Assembly (NCBI RefSeq): GCF_008973665.1
Contig: NZ_WACP01000005.1
Coordinates: 310,001 to 374,000, forward strand
Source of the DNA: Paenibacillus tengchongensis
Lineage (GTDB): Bacteria > Bacillota > Bacilli > Paenibacillales > Paenibacillaceae
Reading direction: 5' to 3'
Length of the DNA: 64,000 nt
A program made the position numbers and the translations under genes. The stretch's first letter is position 1. Each line of letters begins with the position of its first letter. This document shows positions 45,401-54,657 of the stretch, piece by piece. Under the pieces are notes generated by a model. It saw only the letters and a program-made list of their open reading frames with translations, did no database searches and was not told the DNA's origin.

Positions 45401-46282
45401 CTACGCCAGCTGACGCTGCAGAATATCCTCAACGATCACCCGGTCGACATCCAGGTCAAATTTCCGGCCCCAGAAGCATTCCGTTCCCTGCTGCCGGATC
45501 CGGCTGTAATCCTCCGCCCGGAGCGTCCGCGGAAATTCCGGCCCGGTATCCCAGTCCGTATAGCGCTTGATTTCATTGACTACATTAGCTTTAAATTTAC
45601 TGTTCAGAATTATAGTATGGAAGAAGATTTCATCGCCGCAGAACGAGTTCTTGAACAGCTTAACATATCCCGGATTTGCCTTAGTAAATTCCAGAATATA
45701 CTGCATGCATTCTCCAGTAATCGACATCCAGTTCGACCCTTTGTACAAGTCCATCGGCAGGTCCTTGAGGCTGCGCTTCAGCACCGGCACCGACATCACC
45801 AGGTTAATGTAGCGGTTGCGGATTTCCGAGACGGCTTTGGCCCGCGAGATGAGAAAACGCGGATAAAAGACGGATACTCTGTACAGACAGCCCCACATCT
45901 CCGCTTCAATGGGTAATTTCAGGTGTTTGACGAATTCTTTGCCTCTGTTCTCCTTAAAAAAATCAACAATCTCTCCGTTTGCAACGAGCGGCAAATCCTG
46001 CCCGCTGATCATATGGATGTAATCATAGACGCCATGCTCGCGGATCAGCTCGAAGCTTCTCAGAATACATTCAATCTGTCCATAGTGTCCCCACTGTACA
46101 TCCACTGGATCTTTGACGAAGTGGATGTCTTTCCGGTGCAGGATTTGCGGCTCGATACTGCTTTTGCGGTCAACATGCAGAAAGAATTCAACATGCTCAG
46201 CGGTTAATGCTTCCAGCAGCAGGTTGATCTGCTGCGGATTTTTGTGACAAAGGATAACATATGCCATTTTGAAGGTTTGCAT
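45401..46282 (-). CDS. GT14-like (core-2/I-branching type) glycosyltransferase
   Basis: A 293-residue soluble glycosyltransferase resembling the core-2/I-branching beta-1,6-GlcNAc transferase family. Motifs in order: MAYVILCHKNPQQINLLLEA, FFLHVDRKSS, HMISGQDLPL, KGSNWMSIT and CGDEIFFHTIILNS. The HVD and DEIFF stretches are the probable nucleotide-sugar and metal contacts. In Gram-positive bacteria such enzymes decorate cell-surface polysaccharides. GGGAGGAG precedes the ATG. The gene stands alone between two terminators, so the acceptor is unknown. Confidence 0.85.
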   Translation of the reverse strand: MQTFKMAYVILCHKNPQQINLLLEALTAEHVEFFLHVDRKSSIEPQILHRKDIHFVKDPVDVQWGHYGQIECILRSFELIREHGVYDYIHMISGQDLPLVANGEIVDFFKENRGKEFVKHLKLPIEAEMWGCLYRVSVFYPRFLISRAKAVSEIRNRYINLVMSVPVLKRSLKDLPMDLYKGSNWMSITGECMQYILEFTKANPGYVKLFKNSFCGDEIFFHTIILNSKFKANVVNEIKRYTDWDTGPEFPRTLRAEDYSRIRQQGTECFWGRKFDLDVDRVIVEDILQRQLA

Positions 46283-46375
46283 GATATGCTCCTCCCACTC
46301 CTTTTTCCAAATATTATAAGGGAGCGTGTGAAAAATATCATATCTGTAAATTTGTCAGCAACTGGATGAAAATAT

Positions 46376-46407
46376 GGAACCGTGCAGATGGTAAATCTGC
46401 CGGTTCC
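46376..46407 (-). terminator. terminator of first GH38 gene
   Basis: On the minus strand GGAACCGGCAGAT pairs with ATCTGCACGGTTCC (one bulge) and is followed by ATATTTT. Confidence 0.75.
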
Positions 46408-46416
46408 CCGGATCTG

Positions 46417-49400
46417 TTAAGAGAATTTGACCAGCAGTGTGTGAATTTCAAAAGGCTTGAATTCCAGCTCCAGCGTGCTGCCATGAACAGGCTGCTCCAG
46501 CGGACGCTCCAGCAGATCGCAGAGCTGCCACGAATGTACTGTATAGCCGCTGCTGAGTGTGACCTTACGGCGTCCTCCGTGGAAATCATGCAGTCTGACA
46601 ACACAGCTGTCCCCCTGCTCCGACAGCTTCACGGCATCAACAGCGATCCCTTCGGCGTCTGTATGCAGCAATGAGCGGCCTGCATCTCCGCGGAAGGCCC
46701 CTTGCACCAGCCGCAGCGGATTGTTCAGCATCCAGGCTTCCTCCGCCGTCCGGCCGGCTACCCAGTCGCCTGTATGCGGCAGCAGGGAATACGTGAACCG
46801 GTGTTCACCCTGGTCGGCCTGCCAATCCGGCGCCGTCGCCGATTTGATGAGGGACAGGCGGATGACATGGTCCTTGATGTCGTAGCCGTACTTGCAGTCA
46901 TTGAGCAGGCTTACACCGTAGCCGCGCTCCGAGAGATCCGCCCACTGATGGCCGACGCTCTCGAAACGGGCGTAATCCCAGCTCGTATTCCAGTGGGTCG
47001 GGCGCTTGACGTTGCCGAACTGAATATCGTAGGTGGCTTCTGTCGACCGTACAGCCACCGGAAAAGCAGTCTTCAGCAGCTGATGCTGCTCCTGCCAGTC
47101 GACCACCGTCTCGAAATCGATCCGGCGGCTTCCGGCATATACCCAGACTGTCTGGCTTACGGCGGAGTCCATATAGCGCCAGGTGAACTTCAAGCCTGCG
47201 GCCAGGGGGCCCGATTCCGTCAGCTCCGCCGAGAGCAATCCGGTGATCTCGCGCTGCTTCTCCTGATAGTACAGGTCAATGTCCCAGGCGTCATACAATT
47301 TCGGCTTATCCTCGAATACCTGCAGCACATTCCCGCATTCTCTGGCGGCCAGCACTTCCCGGCCGGCATCGCGGTCATAGAGGCGGCTGAGCTGCCCGGC
47401 CTCATTCCATTCCAGAAGATAGTGCGGAGTCGTCAGGCGGGAATTCTCCCACTTAAAAGGCTGAGCCTGCTCTTCCCGCACGGGTTGTTCTTCGTCTGCT
47501 GCGGAGGCTATAATGACTGCAGCTCCCAGCATCGGCAGCTCCGGCGTCTCGATCAGCCAGGCTCTCTCCAGCCGCTGGGAACGGAGCAGACGTCCGTTCT
47601 CATCCCGCCATTCCATATGCCCGTCACCAGCATCATCCACAATCACCAAGCCGGACCGGTTAAAGAAGGCACCATTAAACACCGTGTATTCCGTTCCTTC
47701 CGTCTTCGCTTCCGGCACTGCTGTCAGGGCTTTCTCTGCTGCTGTCAGGGCTTTCGCTGCTGCCGCCGCTGCTTCGTTTCCCAGCCGCTGTGCCTCGGCA
47801 TACTCGATCCGGGAATCCTCGTACACCTCCCGGATGGAGGAGCCGGGAATAATGTCGTGGAACTGGTTGCGGAGAATAATCTTCCAGCCTTCAGCTAACT
47901 CCTGGGCCGGGTAAGCCGCCAAATTGCCCGTTTCCGCTGCCAGCAGCACCTGCAGCCATTCGGCTTCGCGGTACAGCAGCTCCAGCTTACGGTTCATCCG
48001 TTTGTTGTACGCCTGGCTGGTATAGGTGCCGCGGTGATATTCCAGATACAGCTCGCCGTCCCAGGTATGGACATATTGATCTGTGGTGCTGATGGTATGA
48101 TTCAAACGTTCAAAATACTCGTCGGCCCGGCCGGTTCTCACATTCGGCACGCCCGGGATGGCGTCTAGCCGCCGCCGCATTTCCAGATGCTCGCGGTTCA
48201 CGCCCCCGCCCCCGTCGCCGTAGCCGTAGGCAAGCAGCAGCTCGCGGTTCAGGTTCTTATCCCGGTATTGGTCCCAGATGCCCTGCACCGAGAACGGCTC
48301 AATCAAGCCGTTATAAGTGTAGTACCAGGCGCTGGAATCCGGCCCTTCGGGCGTTGTGATGAAATGGGCCAGCACCTCGCTGCCGTCGATGCCCCGCCAG
48401 TGGAACGTATCATGCGGCATGCGGTTATATTGGCTCCAGCTGATCTTGGTTGTCATGAACGTATCAATGCCCGATTTGCGCAGAATCTGCGGCAAAGCCC
48501 AGCTGTAACCGAACACATCCGGCAGCCATAGATATTTGCATTCCACACCGAATTCCTCACGGAAGAACTTCGTTCCGTACAGAATCTGGCGGACCAGTGA
48601 CTCGCCGCTGGTCAGGTTGCAGTCCGCCTCCAGCCACATCGCGCCCCCGGCCTCCCACCTGCCTTCCTGAACCCGCTCCTTGATTCCGGCATACAGCTCC
48701 GGATAATCCCGCTTCATGTAGTCGTACAATTGGGGCTGAGTCTGCAGAAAAATATATTCCGGGTACTGCTGCATCAGCCGCAGCACCGTGGAGAAGGAGC
48801 GGGCCGCCTTCTCCCGTGTATGGGTGAGCCGCCACAGCCAGGCGACGTCGATATGGGTATGCCCCACCGCCGTTACTGTTACCGGATGCTTCTGCTTCAT
48901 GGCCGCCAGCGCCGAGGCCAGCAGTTCATCCGCCTCCCGTACGGAGGCGTAGAAGCCTTCGCTGCCCGGCCGCGACCAGTTCAGCAGGCGGAACGCCCGG
49001 TCCAGCGCCATCAAGAGCTCCTGCTTCAGCGGATCGCTGCTGCTTAAGCCTTGCGATACGGCCAGCACCGCCCGGCCCGTATAATACAGGTTGTCAGTTG
49101 CTTCATCGAGACAAGCGAGCTCAGCCCGCCCGATCCGGTGCTCCTGGGGAACGGGCAAGCCTCCGCCTTCGAGGCCGGACCACAGCCGGAAAGTAAAATC
49201 CACCGTAGTCCCCGCCGTTTCCGGCTCCAGAAACACCTCCTGATGGTTGGAATCCACGCCCTGATACGGCTTGCCGTTCAGAAACAGCAGCGCTTCGAAG
49301 CCGCTGTTATTGCCGCCGCCGGTCCGGCCGAAGTCGAACAGGCCGACTATGCGTCTGCCCTGCCACTGCGCGGGAACCTCCACCGCCCGGTGCAGCCAGA

Positions 49401-49593
49401 GGTACAGGTCGCGCCCGGTCCAGTAATCGCCGACCTGGTAGGTCTGTCCGCCTTCTATCGCCGGGGGATACACACCGTTAGCCCCTTCATTGTCTTCGAG
49501 CCCCAGCCATTCCCTCAGAATCACCGCATCCCGGTACCGGTAACGTTCCAGTTCTGTAATCCGCGCGCCCAGCTTCTCTTCCGTCCAAAACAT
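46417..49593 (-). CDS. GH38 alpha-mannosidase (large, with N-terminal extension)
   Basis: A 1058-residue alpha-mannosidase without a signal peptide. A roughly 235-residue N-terminal beta domain precedes the GH38 barrel. The metal-site motif GHTHIDVAWLW has HTHID at 245-249, the presumed nucleophile D359 lies in WLPDVFGYS, and NQFHDIIPGSS supplies a later metal-binding histidine. A middle three-helix bundle and C-terminal beta-sandwich domains follow, as in yeast vacuolar-type enzymes. It would hydrolyse alpha-linked mannose from oligosaccharides. GAGGAGGAG precedes ATG 49593, and a perfect LacI-type palindrome lies 18 bases further upstream. Controlled by the LacI regulator encoded next. Confidence 0.93.
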   Translation of the reverse strand: MFWTEEKLGARITELERYRYRDAVILREWLGLEDNEGANGVYPPAIEGGQTYQVGDYWTGRDLYLWLHRAVEVPAQWQGRRIVGLFDFGRTGGGNNSGFEALLFLNGKPYQGVDSNHQEVFLEPETAGTTVDFTFRLWSGLEGGGLPVPQEHRIGRAELACLDEATDNLYYTGRAVLAVSQGLSSSDPLKQELLMALDRAFRLLNWSRPGSEGFYASVREADELLASALAAMKQKHPVTVTAVGHTHIDVAWLWRLTHTREKAARSFSTVLRLMQQYPEYIFLQTQPQLYDYMKRDYPELYAGIKERVQEGRWEAGGAMWLEADCNLTSGESLVRQILYGTKFFREEFGVECKYLWLPDVFGYSWALPQILRKSGIDTFMTTKISWSQYNRMPHDTFHWRGIDGSEVLAHFITTPEGPDSSAWYYTYNGLIEPFSVQGIWDQYRDKNLNRELLLAYGYGDGGGGVNREHLEMRRRLDAIPGVPNVRTGRADEYFERLNHTISTTDQYVHTWDGELYLEYHRGTYTSQAYNKRMNRKLELLYREAEWLQVLLAAETGNLAAYPAQELAEGWKIILRNQFHDIIPGSSIREVYEDSRIEYAEAQRLGNEAAAAAAKALTAAEKALTAVPEAKTEGTEYTVFNGAFFNRSGLVIVDDAGDGHMEWRDENGRLLRSQRLERAWLIETPELPMLGAAVIIASAADEEQPVREEQAQPFKWENSRLTTPHYLLEWNEAGQLSRLYDRDAGREVLAARECGNVLQVFEDKPKLYDAWDIDLYYQEKQREITGLLSAELTESGPLAAGLKFTWRYMDSAVSQTVWVYAGSRRIDFETVVDWQEQHQLLKTAFPVAVRSTEATYDIQFGNVKRPTHWNTSWDYARFESVGHQWADLSERGYGVSLLNDCKYGYDIKDHVIRLSLIKSATAPDWQADQGEHRFTYSLLPHTGDWVAGRTAEEAWMLNNPLRLVQGAFRGDAGRSLLHTDAEGIAVDAVKLSEQGDSCVVRLHDFHGGRRKVTLSSGYTVHSWQLCDLLERPLEQPVHGSTLELEFKPFEIHTLLVKFS

Positions 49594-49610
49594 TGATTTC
49601 TCCTCCTCGT

Positions 49611-49624
49611 ATAACACGTGTTAT
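49611..49624. promoter_or_regulatory. LacI-type operator ATAACACGTGTTAT (GH38 gene)
   Basis: A perfect 14-bp palindrome immediately upstream of the GH38 ribosome site, identical to the one in front of the lacI-type gene at 50852. Shared sites identify both genes as targets of that regulator. Confidence 0.8.
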
Positions 49625-49639
49625 GTGCTAAAAAGAAAC

Positions 49640-49661
49640 GGCATCCCCGCAGGGTGATGCC
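49640..49661 (-). terminator. terminator of LacI-type gene
   Basis: On the minus strand GGCATC-N10-GATGCC is followed by GTTTCTTTTT. Confidence 0.7.
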
Positions 49662-49688
49662 ATTTGCGATCCTGCAGCCTACTGGGGG

Positions 49689-49744
49689 CCGTCACCTGCT
49701 GTAATTCCGGCTGCCATGGAAGCGAAGCCGGCAGCAGGTGACGG
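49689..49744. repeat. long perfect inverted repeat downstream of lacI-type gene
   Basis: CCGTCACCTGCTG (49689-49701) and CAGCAGGTGACGG (49732-49744) pair perfectly. CCGGCT (49707) and AGCCGG (49726) extend the stem across a five-base bulge on one side. There is no T-run, so it is not a standard terminator. Confidence 0.7.
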
Positions 49745-49777
49745 GGCAGGCGTGCCGTGCCGGATTAGTGATCCCGT

Positions 49778-50827
49778 CTATGCGCTTTCTCCCGGCTTCA
49801 GTACAGCTGGCAGCCACAGCTTGCCGGGACTTCCCTCCGCCTGCTCCTCCAGCTGCTGCAGGATGCAGCGGACCGCCGCTTCGCCCATACCGGCATACGG
49901 AATTTCGACGCAGCTCAGTGTGGGTACGCTCAAGCGGTCGCCCTGGATCGTGTTGTCGGCAGCCATGATGCGCAGGCTGCCGCCGATGTCCAGCCCCAGA
50001 TGCCGGGCTGTACGATACAGATCCGGGACGGCGCTCGACCAGTTTACCAGCACCGGCGGCAGCACCCCGCCGGTCTCAGCCTGCAGCCCGGTCAGCCAAT
50101 CCAGCCAGTCCGTGCGTCCTTCCCGCTCCTCCAGGCGGTGCATCTGCGGCTTCATGCCGCGCCGGGTACACCAGCTCCGGTAAGCGTTCCGGCGGTTCTT
50201 CTCCGCCCAATTAAGCCGCTTGGCTCCGGTGCCGTGATAAATCTCTACATATACCGGCACCTGATCCGCAGCCGCTTCGCTGCGGCACAGGTAATCCAGC
50301 GCCATTTCCACACTGCCGCAGTAGTCGGCCAGCACGGAATAGATACCTTCCGTCTCGGCATAACCCTCAACGGATGCGTAAGGAACTCCGGCCTCTTTGA
50401 CCTTATCCGCCCAATCGGCGCTGCGGTAGCTCGTCTCGTCCAGCGTAATAATTCCGTCGATCTTCCGCTGATGGTACAAATCCAGCAGCCCGTTCCTGGC
50501 TTCCCCGCTCTGCCTCAGACCAGGCGAGCAGAGCAGGAGATGATAACCCCGTGCATCGCTTTCCCGCTGCATGCCTTCAAGCAGGCGCATGAACAGCGGG
50601 TGGCGGGTATCGCCGAAGGCCGCCAGCGTCATACTGCGTCCGGTCTTCATGCTGCGCGCCTGGGCGTCGACATGATAGTTCAGCTCCGAGATCGCGCGCA
50701 GCACAGCCTCCCGCGTCTGGACGCTGACCCCGATGCCGGGCGTTCCGTTCAGCACGGCGGATACGACGCTGCGCGATACGCCCGCCAGCCTGGCTACATC
50801 GTGGCTGGTCACTCTTTTTTTGCCCAT
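49778..50827 (-). CDS. LacI-family regulator of GH38 gene
   Basis: A 349-residue LacI-type regulator: N-terminal HTH and hinge (KRVTSHDVARLAGVSRSVVS, AVLNGTPGI) and a periplasmic-binding-protein-like sensor. The start ATG 50827 is nine bases after GAGGTG. It has its own palindromic operator upstream and shares it with the adjacent GH38 gene, implying autoregulation and repression until a mannoside is present. The sensor has an unusually charged patch (EEREGRTDWLDWLTGLQ) but otherwise normal length. Confidence 0.93.
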   Translation of the reverse strand: MGKKRVTSHDVARLAGVSRSVVSAVLNGTPGIGVSVQTREAVLRAISELNYHVDAQARSMKTGRSMTLAAFGDTRHPLFMRLLEGMQRESDARGYHLLLCSPGLRQSGEARNGLLDLYHQRKIDGIITLDETSYRSADWADKVKEAGVPYASVEGYAETEGIYSVLADYCGSVEMALDYLCRSEAAADQVPVYVEIYHGTGAKRLNWAEKNRRNAYRSWCTRRGMKPQMHRLEEREGRTDWLDWLTGLQAETGGVLPPVLVNWSSAVPDLYRTARHLGLDIGGSLRIMAADNTIQGDRLSVPTLSCVEIPYAGMGEAAVRCILQQLEEQAEGSPGKLWLPAVLKPGESA

Positions 50828-50851
50828 AATCATCAGCACCTCGGCAAGAGT

Positions 50852-50865
50852 ATAACACGTGTTAT
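50852..50865. promoter_or_regulatory. LacI-type operator ATAACACGTGTTAT (lacI-type gene)
   Basis: Identical 14-bp palindrome in front of the LacI-type gene. An imperfect relative (TATAACACG-CA-GTTTATG, 51033-51050) lies 76 bases before the calcium pump start, so that gene may be weakly linked. Confidence 0.8.
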
Positions 50866-51125
50866 GAAAAGTGTGTAGCTTAAATTGTTAACGATATTGT
50901 GCCTGTCTTTAACATTTTTCAGTAAAGGGCAGCGCATACTATTTTCACTGAAACCTGCTCCGGCCTGGACCGTAAGTTCTAGAATAGCTTCGCAATTCTG
51001 CCGGATCAATAAATGGACATACTCTTCTTGTGTATAACACGCAGTTTATGGGTATTAGTGCAGTAAACCGAAGCATGGCAACATTCAAGCCCAAAGGCAA
51101 GCATTGCAGAGAGGAGCTATCATCA

Positions 51126-53792
51126 GTGGAGTATTACCGTATCGGTGGGACAGAAAGTTTAGAGGAACTGCAGAGTACAGCCCAGGGGCTAAGCTCCGCA
51201 GAGGCCGCAAGGCGTCAGGAAAGAGACGGATTCAATGAAATTAAGGGACGGGACAAGGACCCCCTCTGGAAGCTCTTTCTGGAGAATTTTAAAGATCCTA
51301 TGGTGGTAGTGCTGCTGATTGCGGCAGGCGTTCAGATTGTTATGGGGCATGTTATGGAATCGCTGATCATCTTCCTGGTGCTGATTCTCAACGCCGTGAT
51401 CAGTGTGGTGCAGACCCGTAAGGCGGAGAGCTCGCTCGCTGCCCTGCAGCAGATGTCGGCGCCGGAGGCCAAGGTGCTGCGTGACGGGGCATTGACAACC
51501 GTGCCGGCCAGAGAGCTTGTGCGCGGGGATATCGTCATCCTCGAAGCCGGGGATTTCGTACCCGCCGACGGCCGTATCCTGGAATCGGAAAGCCTGAAGA
51601 TCAATGAAGGCATGCTTACGGGTGAATCCGAGGCTGTCGAGAAGCATTCGGACACCATCGGCAAGGAAGCCCCCCTTGGCGACCGCCGCAACATGGCATT
51701 CAGCGGTTCACTGGTTGTTTATGGCCGCGGAACCTTTACTGTCACGGGAACAGGGCTGACTACCGAAATTGGAAAAATCGCCGAACTTCTCGAAAGCGCC
51801 GAAGCCAAGCAGACCCCGCTGCAGCGCAAGCTTGAAGCCTTCAGCAAGCAGCTCGGCATCGCCGTTCTGGTGCTGTCCGTATTGATCTTTGCCATTCAGG
51901 CCGGCCGGATCTGGCTGTCGGATGAAACCGTGGATACCACGGAGGCCATCCTCAATGCCGTTATGTTTGCCGTCGCGGTGGCGGTTGCCGCCATTCCGGA
52001 AGCCCTTTCCTCCATCGTTACCATCGTTCTGTCCGTAGGCACGAACAAGATGGCCAAGCAGAATGCGATTATCCGCAAGCTGCCTGCCGTCGAATCGCTG
52101 GGTTCCACCAGCATTATTTGTACGGATAAGACCGGCACGCTCACCCAGAACAAAATGACGGTCGTCGATTACTTCCTGCCGGAAGGGGGCAGCGAGCCCT
52201 TCAACAGGCATCCCGATGAATGGCCGGTGGAGGCCAGACGGCTTCTGCACATCGCTGTGCTCTGCAACGACTCCCATATTAATGAGGACGGAAAAGAGCT
52301 CGGTGACCCGACAGAAGTCGCGCTGATCGCCTTCAGCAACAGTAAGAACAAGGATTACAGGGAAATCCGCGATAACTTCCCCCGCGAAGCGGAAATTCCG
52401 TTTGACTCCGACCGCAAGCTGATGACTACGCTGCACACGTTCGACGGACAGAAGGCACTGCTGACCAAAGGCGGGCCGGACGTCCTCTTTGACCGGTGTA
52501 CACATGTTCTTCTGGGCGAGCAGGAAGTGCCGATGACCCCGGAGCTGCGTGAGTATTTTATTAAAGCCAATGAAGGATTCTCGGAAAGAGCCCTGCGCGT
52601 ACTGGCCTATGCCTACAAACCCGTGCCGAACTCCGTAACCGAAATCGGGCTGGCCGATGAGCAGAATCTGGTGCTCGTAGGCTTGACCGCCATGATCGAT
52701 CCGCCGCGCGAAGCGGTATACGGGGCAATTGCCGAATCCCGAAAGGCCGGTATCCGGACCATCATGATCACCGGTGACCACAAAACCACGGCACAAGCCA
52801 TCGGCCGCGACATTGGTCTGATGACCGAGCAGGAAATCGCCGTCACCGGCCAGGAGCTCGACGCCATGTCCGATGCGGAGCTGGATCAGAAGCTGGAACA
52901 GATCGGCGTGTACGCCCGGGTCTCCCCGGAGAACAAAATCCGTATTGTCCGCGCCTGGCAGCGCAAGGGTAAAGTAACCGCCATGACCGGTGACGGCGTC
53001 AATGACGCCCCTGCCCTGAAGCAGGCGGATATCGGCGTAGCGATGGGCAGCGGAACCGACGTGGCCAAGGATGCGGCGGCGATGATTCTGACCGACGATA
53101 ATTTCGTCTCGATCGTCAATGCGGTATCTGTGGGCCGGACGGTGTTCGATAATATTAAAAAGGCGATCGCCTACCTGTTCTCCGGCAACCTTGGAGCGAT
53201 CATTGCCATCCTCTTCGCCCTGGTGGTCGGCTGGGTCAATCCTTTTACAGCTATTCAGCTGCTGTTCATCAATCTGGCGAACGATTCCCTTCCGGCCATT
53301 GCGCTGGGTATGGAGAAGCCTGAACCGAATGTCATGAACCGCAAGCCGCGCGACCTCAAGGAAGGCATCTTCGCCGGCGGGATGATGCAGGCAATCATAA
53401 CCCGCGGTCTGCTGATCGGGATAGCCGTCATTGTCTCGATGTATATCGGGCTGCAGCATTCCTCCGAAATGGGTGTAGCCATGGCCTTCACCACTCTGAT
53501 TCTGTCGCGGACGCTGCAGACCTTTGCCGCCCGTTCGAACAGCCAGACGTCGGTGGAAGCCGGCTTCTTCAGCAACAAATATGTCATTGGTGCCGTGCTG
53601 GTCTGCTTCGCCTTTTACGGCATTACGGTGCTGCCGGGAGTCAGAGATATCTTCTCCATTCCGGATTCGTTCGGAATGCAGGAATGGCTGACCGCCGCCG
53701 GCCTGGCCCTCGGAGCCGTTATCCTGATGGAAGTGATTAAGCTGATCCGTAGAGCGTTCACGTCAGGCAAGGCCGAAAATGCCGGACTGTAA
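51126..53792 (+). CDS. P-type calcium-transporting ATPase (YloB-like)
   Basis: An 888-residue P2A-type ATPase that expels Ca2+ from the cytoplasm. Actuator motif TGES at 165-168, the calcium-binding PEAL at 291-294 in helix M4, the phosphorylated D334 in ICTDKTGTLT, MITGDHKTTA, and MTGDGVNDAPALKQADIG are all intact; about ten membrane helices are expected. GTG 51126 is the likely start because AGGAG is ten bases upstream; an upstream ATG extension of 32 residues has no family-like sequence. Length equals the Bacillus subtilis YloB pump (about 890). Function in spore or calcium homeostasis is known only for relatives. Confidence 0.93.
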   Translation: MEYYRIGGTESLEELQSTAQGLSSAEAARRQERDGFNEIKGRDKDPLWKLFLENFKDPMVVVLLIAAGVQIVMGHVMESLIIFLVLILNAVISVVQTRKAESSLAALQQMSAPEAKVLRDGALTTVPARELVRGDIVILEAGDFVPADGRILESESLKINEGMLTGESEAVEKHSDTIGKEAPLGDRRNMAFSGSLVVYGRGTFTVTGTGLTTEIGKIAELLESAEAKQTPLQRKLEAFSKQLGIAVLVLSVLIFAIQAGRIWLSDETVDTTEAILNAVMFAVAVAVAAIPEALSSIVTIVLSVGTNKMAKQNAIIRKLPAVESLGSTSIICTDKTGTLTQNKMTVVDYFLPEGGSEPFNRHPDEWPVEARRLLHIAVLCNDSHINEDGKELGDPTEVALIAFSNSKNKDYREIRDNFPREAEIPFDSDRKLMTTLHTFDGQKALLTKGGPDVLFDRCTHVLLGEQEVPMTPELREYFIKANEGFSERALRVLAYAYKPVPNSVTEIGLADEQNLVLVGLTAMIDPPREAVYGAIAESRKAGIRTIMITGDHKTTAQAIGRDIGLMTEQEIAVTGQELDAMSDAELDQKLEQIGVYARVSPENKIRIVRAWQRKGKVTAMTGDGVNDAPALKQADIGVAMGSGTDVAKDAAAMILTDDNFVSIVNAVSVGRTVFDNIKKAIAYLFSGNLGAIIAILFALVVGWVNPFTAIQLLFINLANDSLPAIALGMEKPEPNVMNRKPRDLKEGIFAGGMMQAIITRGLLIGIAVIVSMYIGLQHSSEMGVAMAFTTLILSRTLQTFAARSNSQTSVEAGFFSNKYVIGAVLVCFAFYGITVLPGVRDIFSIPDSFGMQEWLTAAGLALGAVILMEVIKLIRRAFTSGKAENAGL

Positions 53793-53816
53793 GCAAGCTG
53801 AAATGTACTAAGAGAC

Positions 53817-53866
53817 AAAACAGCTGTCCCTAGAGCCATGAAATGGCTGTTTGGGACAGCTGTTTT
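53817..53866. terminator. terminator of calcium pump gene
   Basis: Perfect 14-bp arms AAAACAGCTGTCCC and GGGACAGCTGTTTT with an inner AGCCAT/ATGGCT stem; T-runs on both strands. Confidence 0.88.
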
Positions 53867-54309
53867 GCTTTTGGAAGTTCCCGTTTTAATTTCCGCTTAC
53901 GGATCCAGGAGACGTTATATCCTATTTCTGCATGGATTATCCAGAGTAACGGACTCCAGTGCACTTATGGTTAAATGATCACGCATTCATCAGCGGTTGC
54001 TACCGGGATAAGGTTATCTGTGTCCGAAAGCCCAGCCAAATCATCATTTCCGGAGAAATAAGGTCTGTAGGGTCCCTTCGCAAGCAAGCTCGGAGCAGGA
54101 GCCCCGGAAACAAGCCGACCTACACAAACGCCCGTCAATCCCGGCCGGAATATCCGGACGTATGCCTTAATCGGACGTATGCTTTAATAGCTGAGCACCA
54201 CCGGACCTCTCACTTCCGAAAGTAACATACCGTGCCCGGAACGGGTTAGAATGCCAGCCCTCGTAATCTCGGCGAAGTCCCAAGTGACATCCAATAGCTC
54301 CTCACGAAT
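53867..54309. other. long intergenic stretch, no gene recognised
   Basis: About 440 bases between the calcium pump terminator and repeat copy C. Short open frames exist but lack ribosome sites and family-like sequence. It contains only the small tandem repeat at 54155. The whole 53793-54657 gap lies between two convergent genes. Confidence 0.5.
54155..54188. repeat. 17-bp tandem duplication
   Basis: CGGACGTATGCCTTAAT is followed directly by a copy with one change (CGGACGTATGCTTTAAT). Confidence 0.7.
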
Positions 54310-54531
54310 AGTTTGATTTCCGCACACTAATAATGCCTTATATACGGATTTCAGCACATTCATTCGATTACCGCCACTTCATTGGGCCAATACCGGCATG
54401 GAAACCAGCTTCTCCCCGTATTAAGTTGCGATTTTCCAATTAGATTGGTGATACTCTGCATATAGGAGAAATTAGATGGCGATTTTCCAACTATGCCTGC
54501 GATAACTCCATACAAATGAAATCAGGTGGCG
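54310..54531 (+). repeat. four-box palindromic repeat, copy C, with partial fifth unit
   Basis: Boxes at 54310-54331 and 54362-54383 (forward), 54420-54441 and 54471-54492 (inverted); the core element is again 183 bases. After box 4 a further linker and a truncated box (ATCAGGTGGCG at 54521) continue the 51-base period, so this copy shows tandem growth of the right arm. It lies between the calcium pump and second GH38 genes, which converge. From 54532 to 54657 nothing else is seen. Confidence 0.85.
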
Positions 54532-54657
54532 TAAACTTGGCCGCGGAGGCCGAACAATCCCAGAATTACGCCATTTCCAGCAGCCGGCAGCGCCATTTCC
54601 ATAACAAAAAGCGACTCGTCCGCAGACAAGCCGCCCCCCGCTCCTACATCCTGTTTC

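Noticed and set aside
51708..53459. A 583-codon frame antisense to the calcium ATPase
   Set aside because: The sense strand encodes all P-type ATPase motifs in order; the antisense product is rich in H, R and D without recognisable domains.
53959..54225. An 88-codon frame in the intergenic stretch after the calcium pump
   Set aside because: No ribosome binding site, no recognisable sequence, and composition like non-coding DNA.
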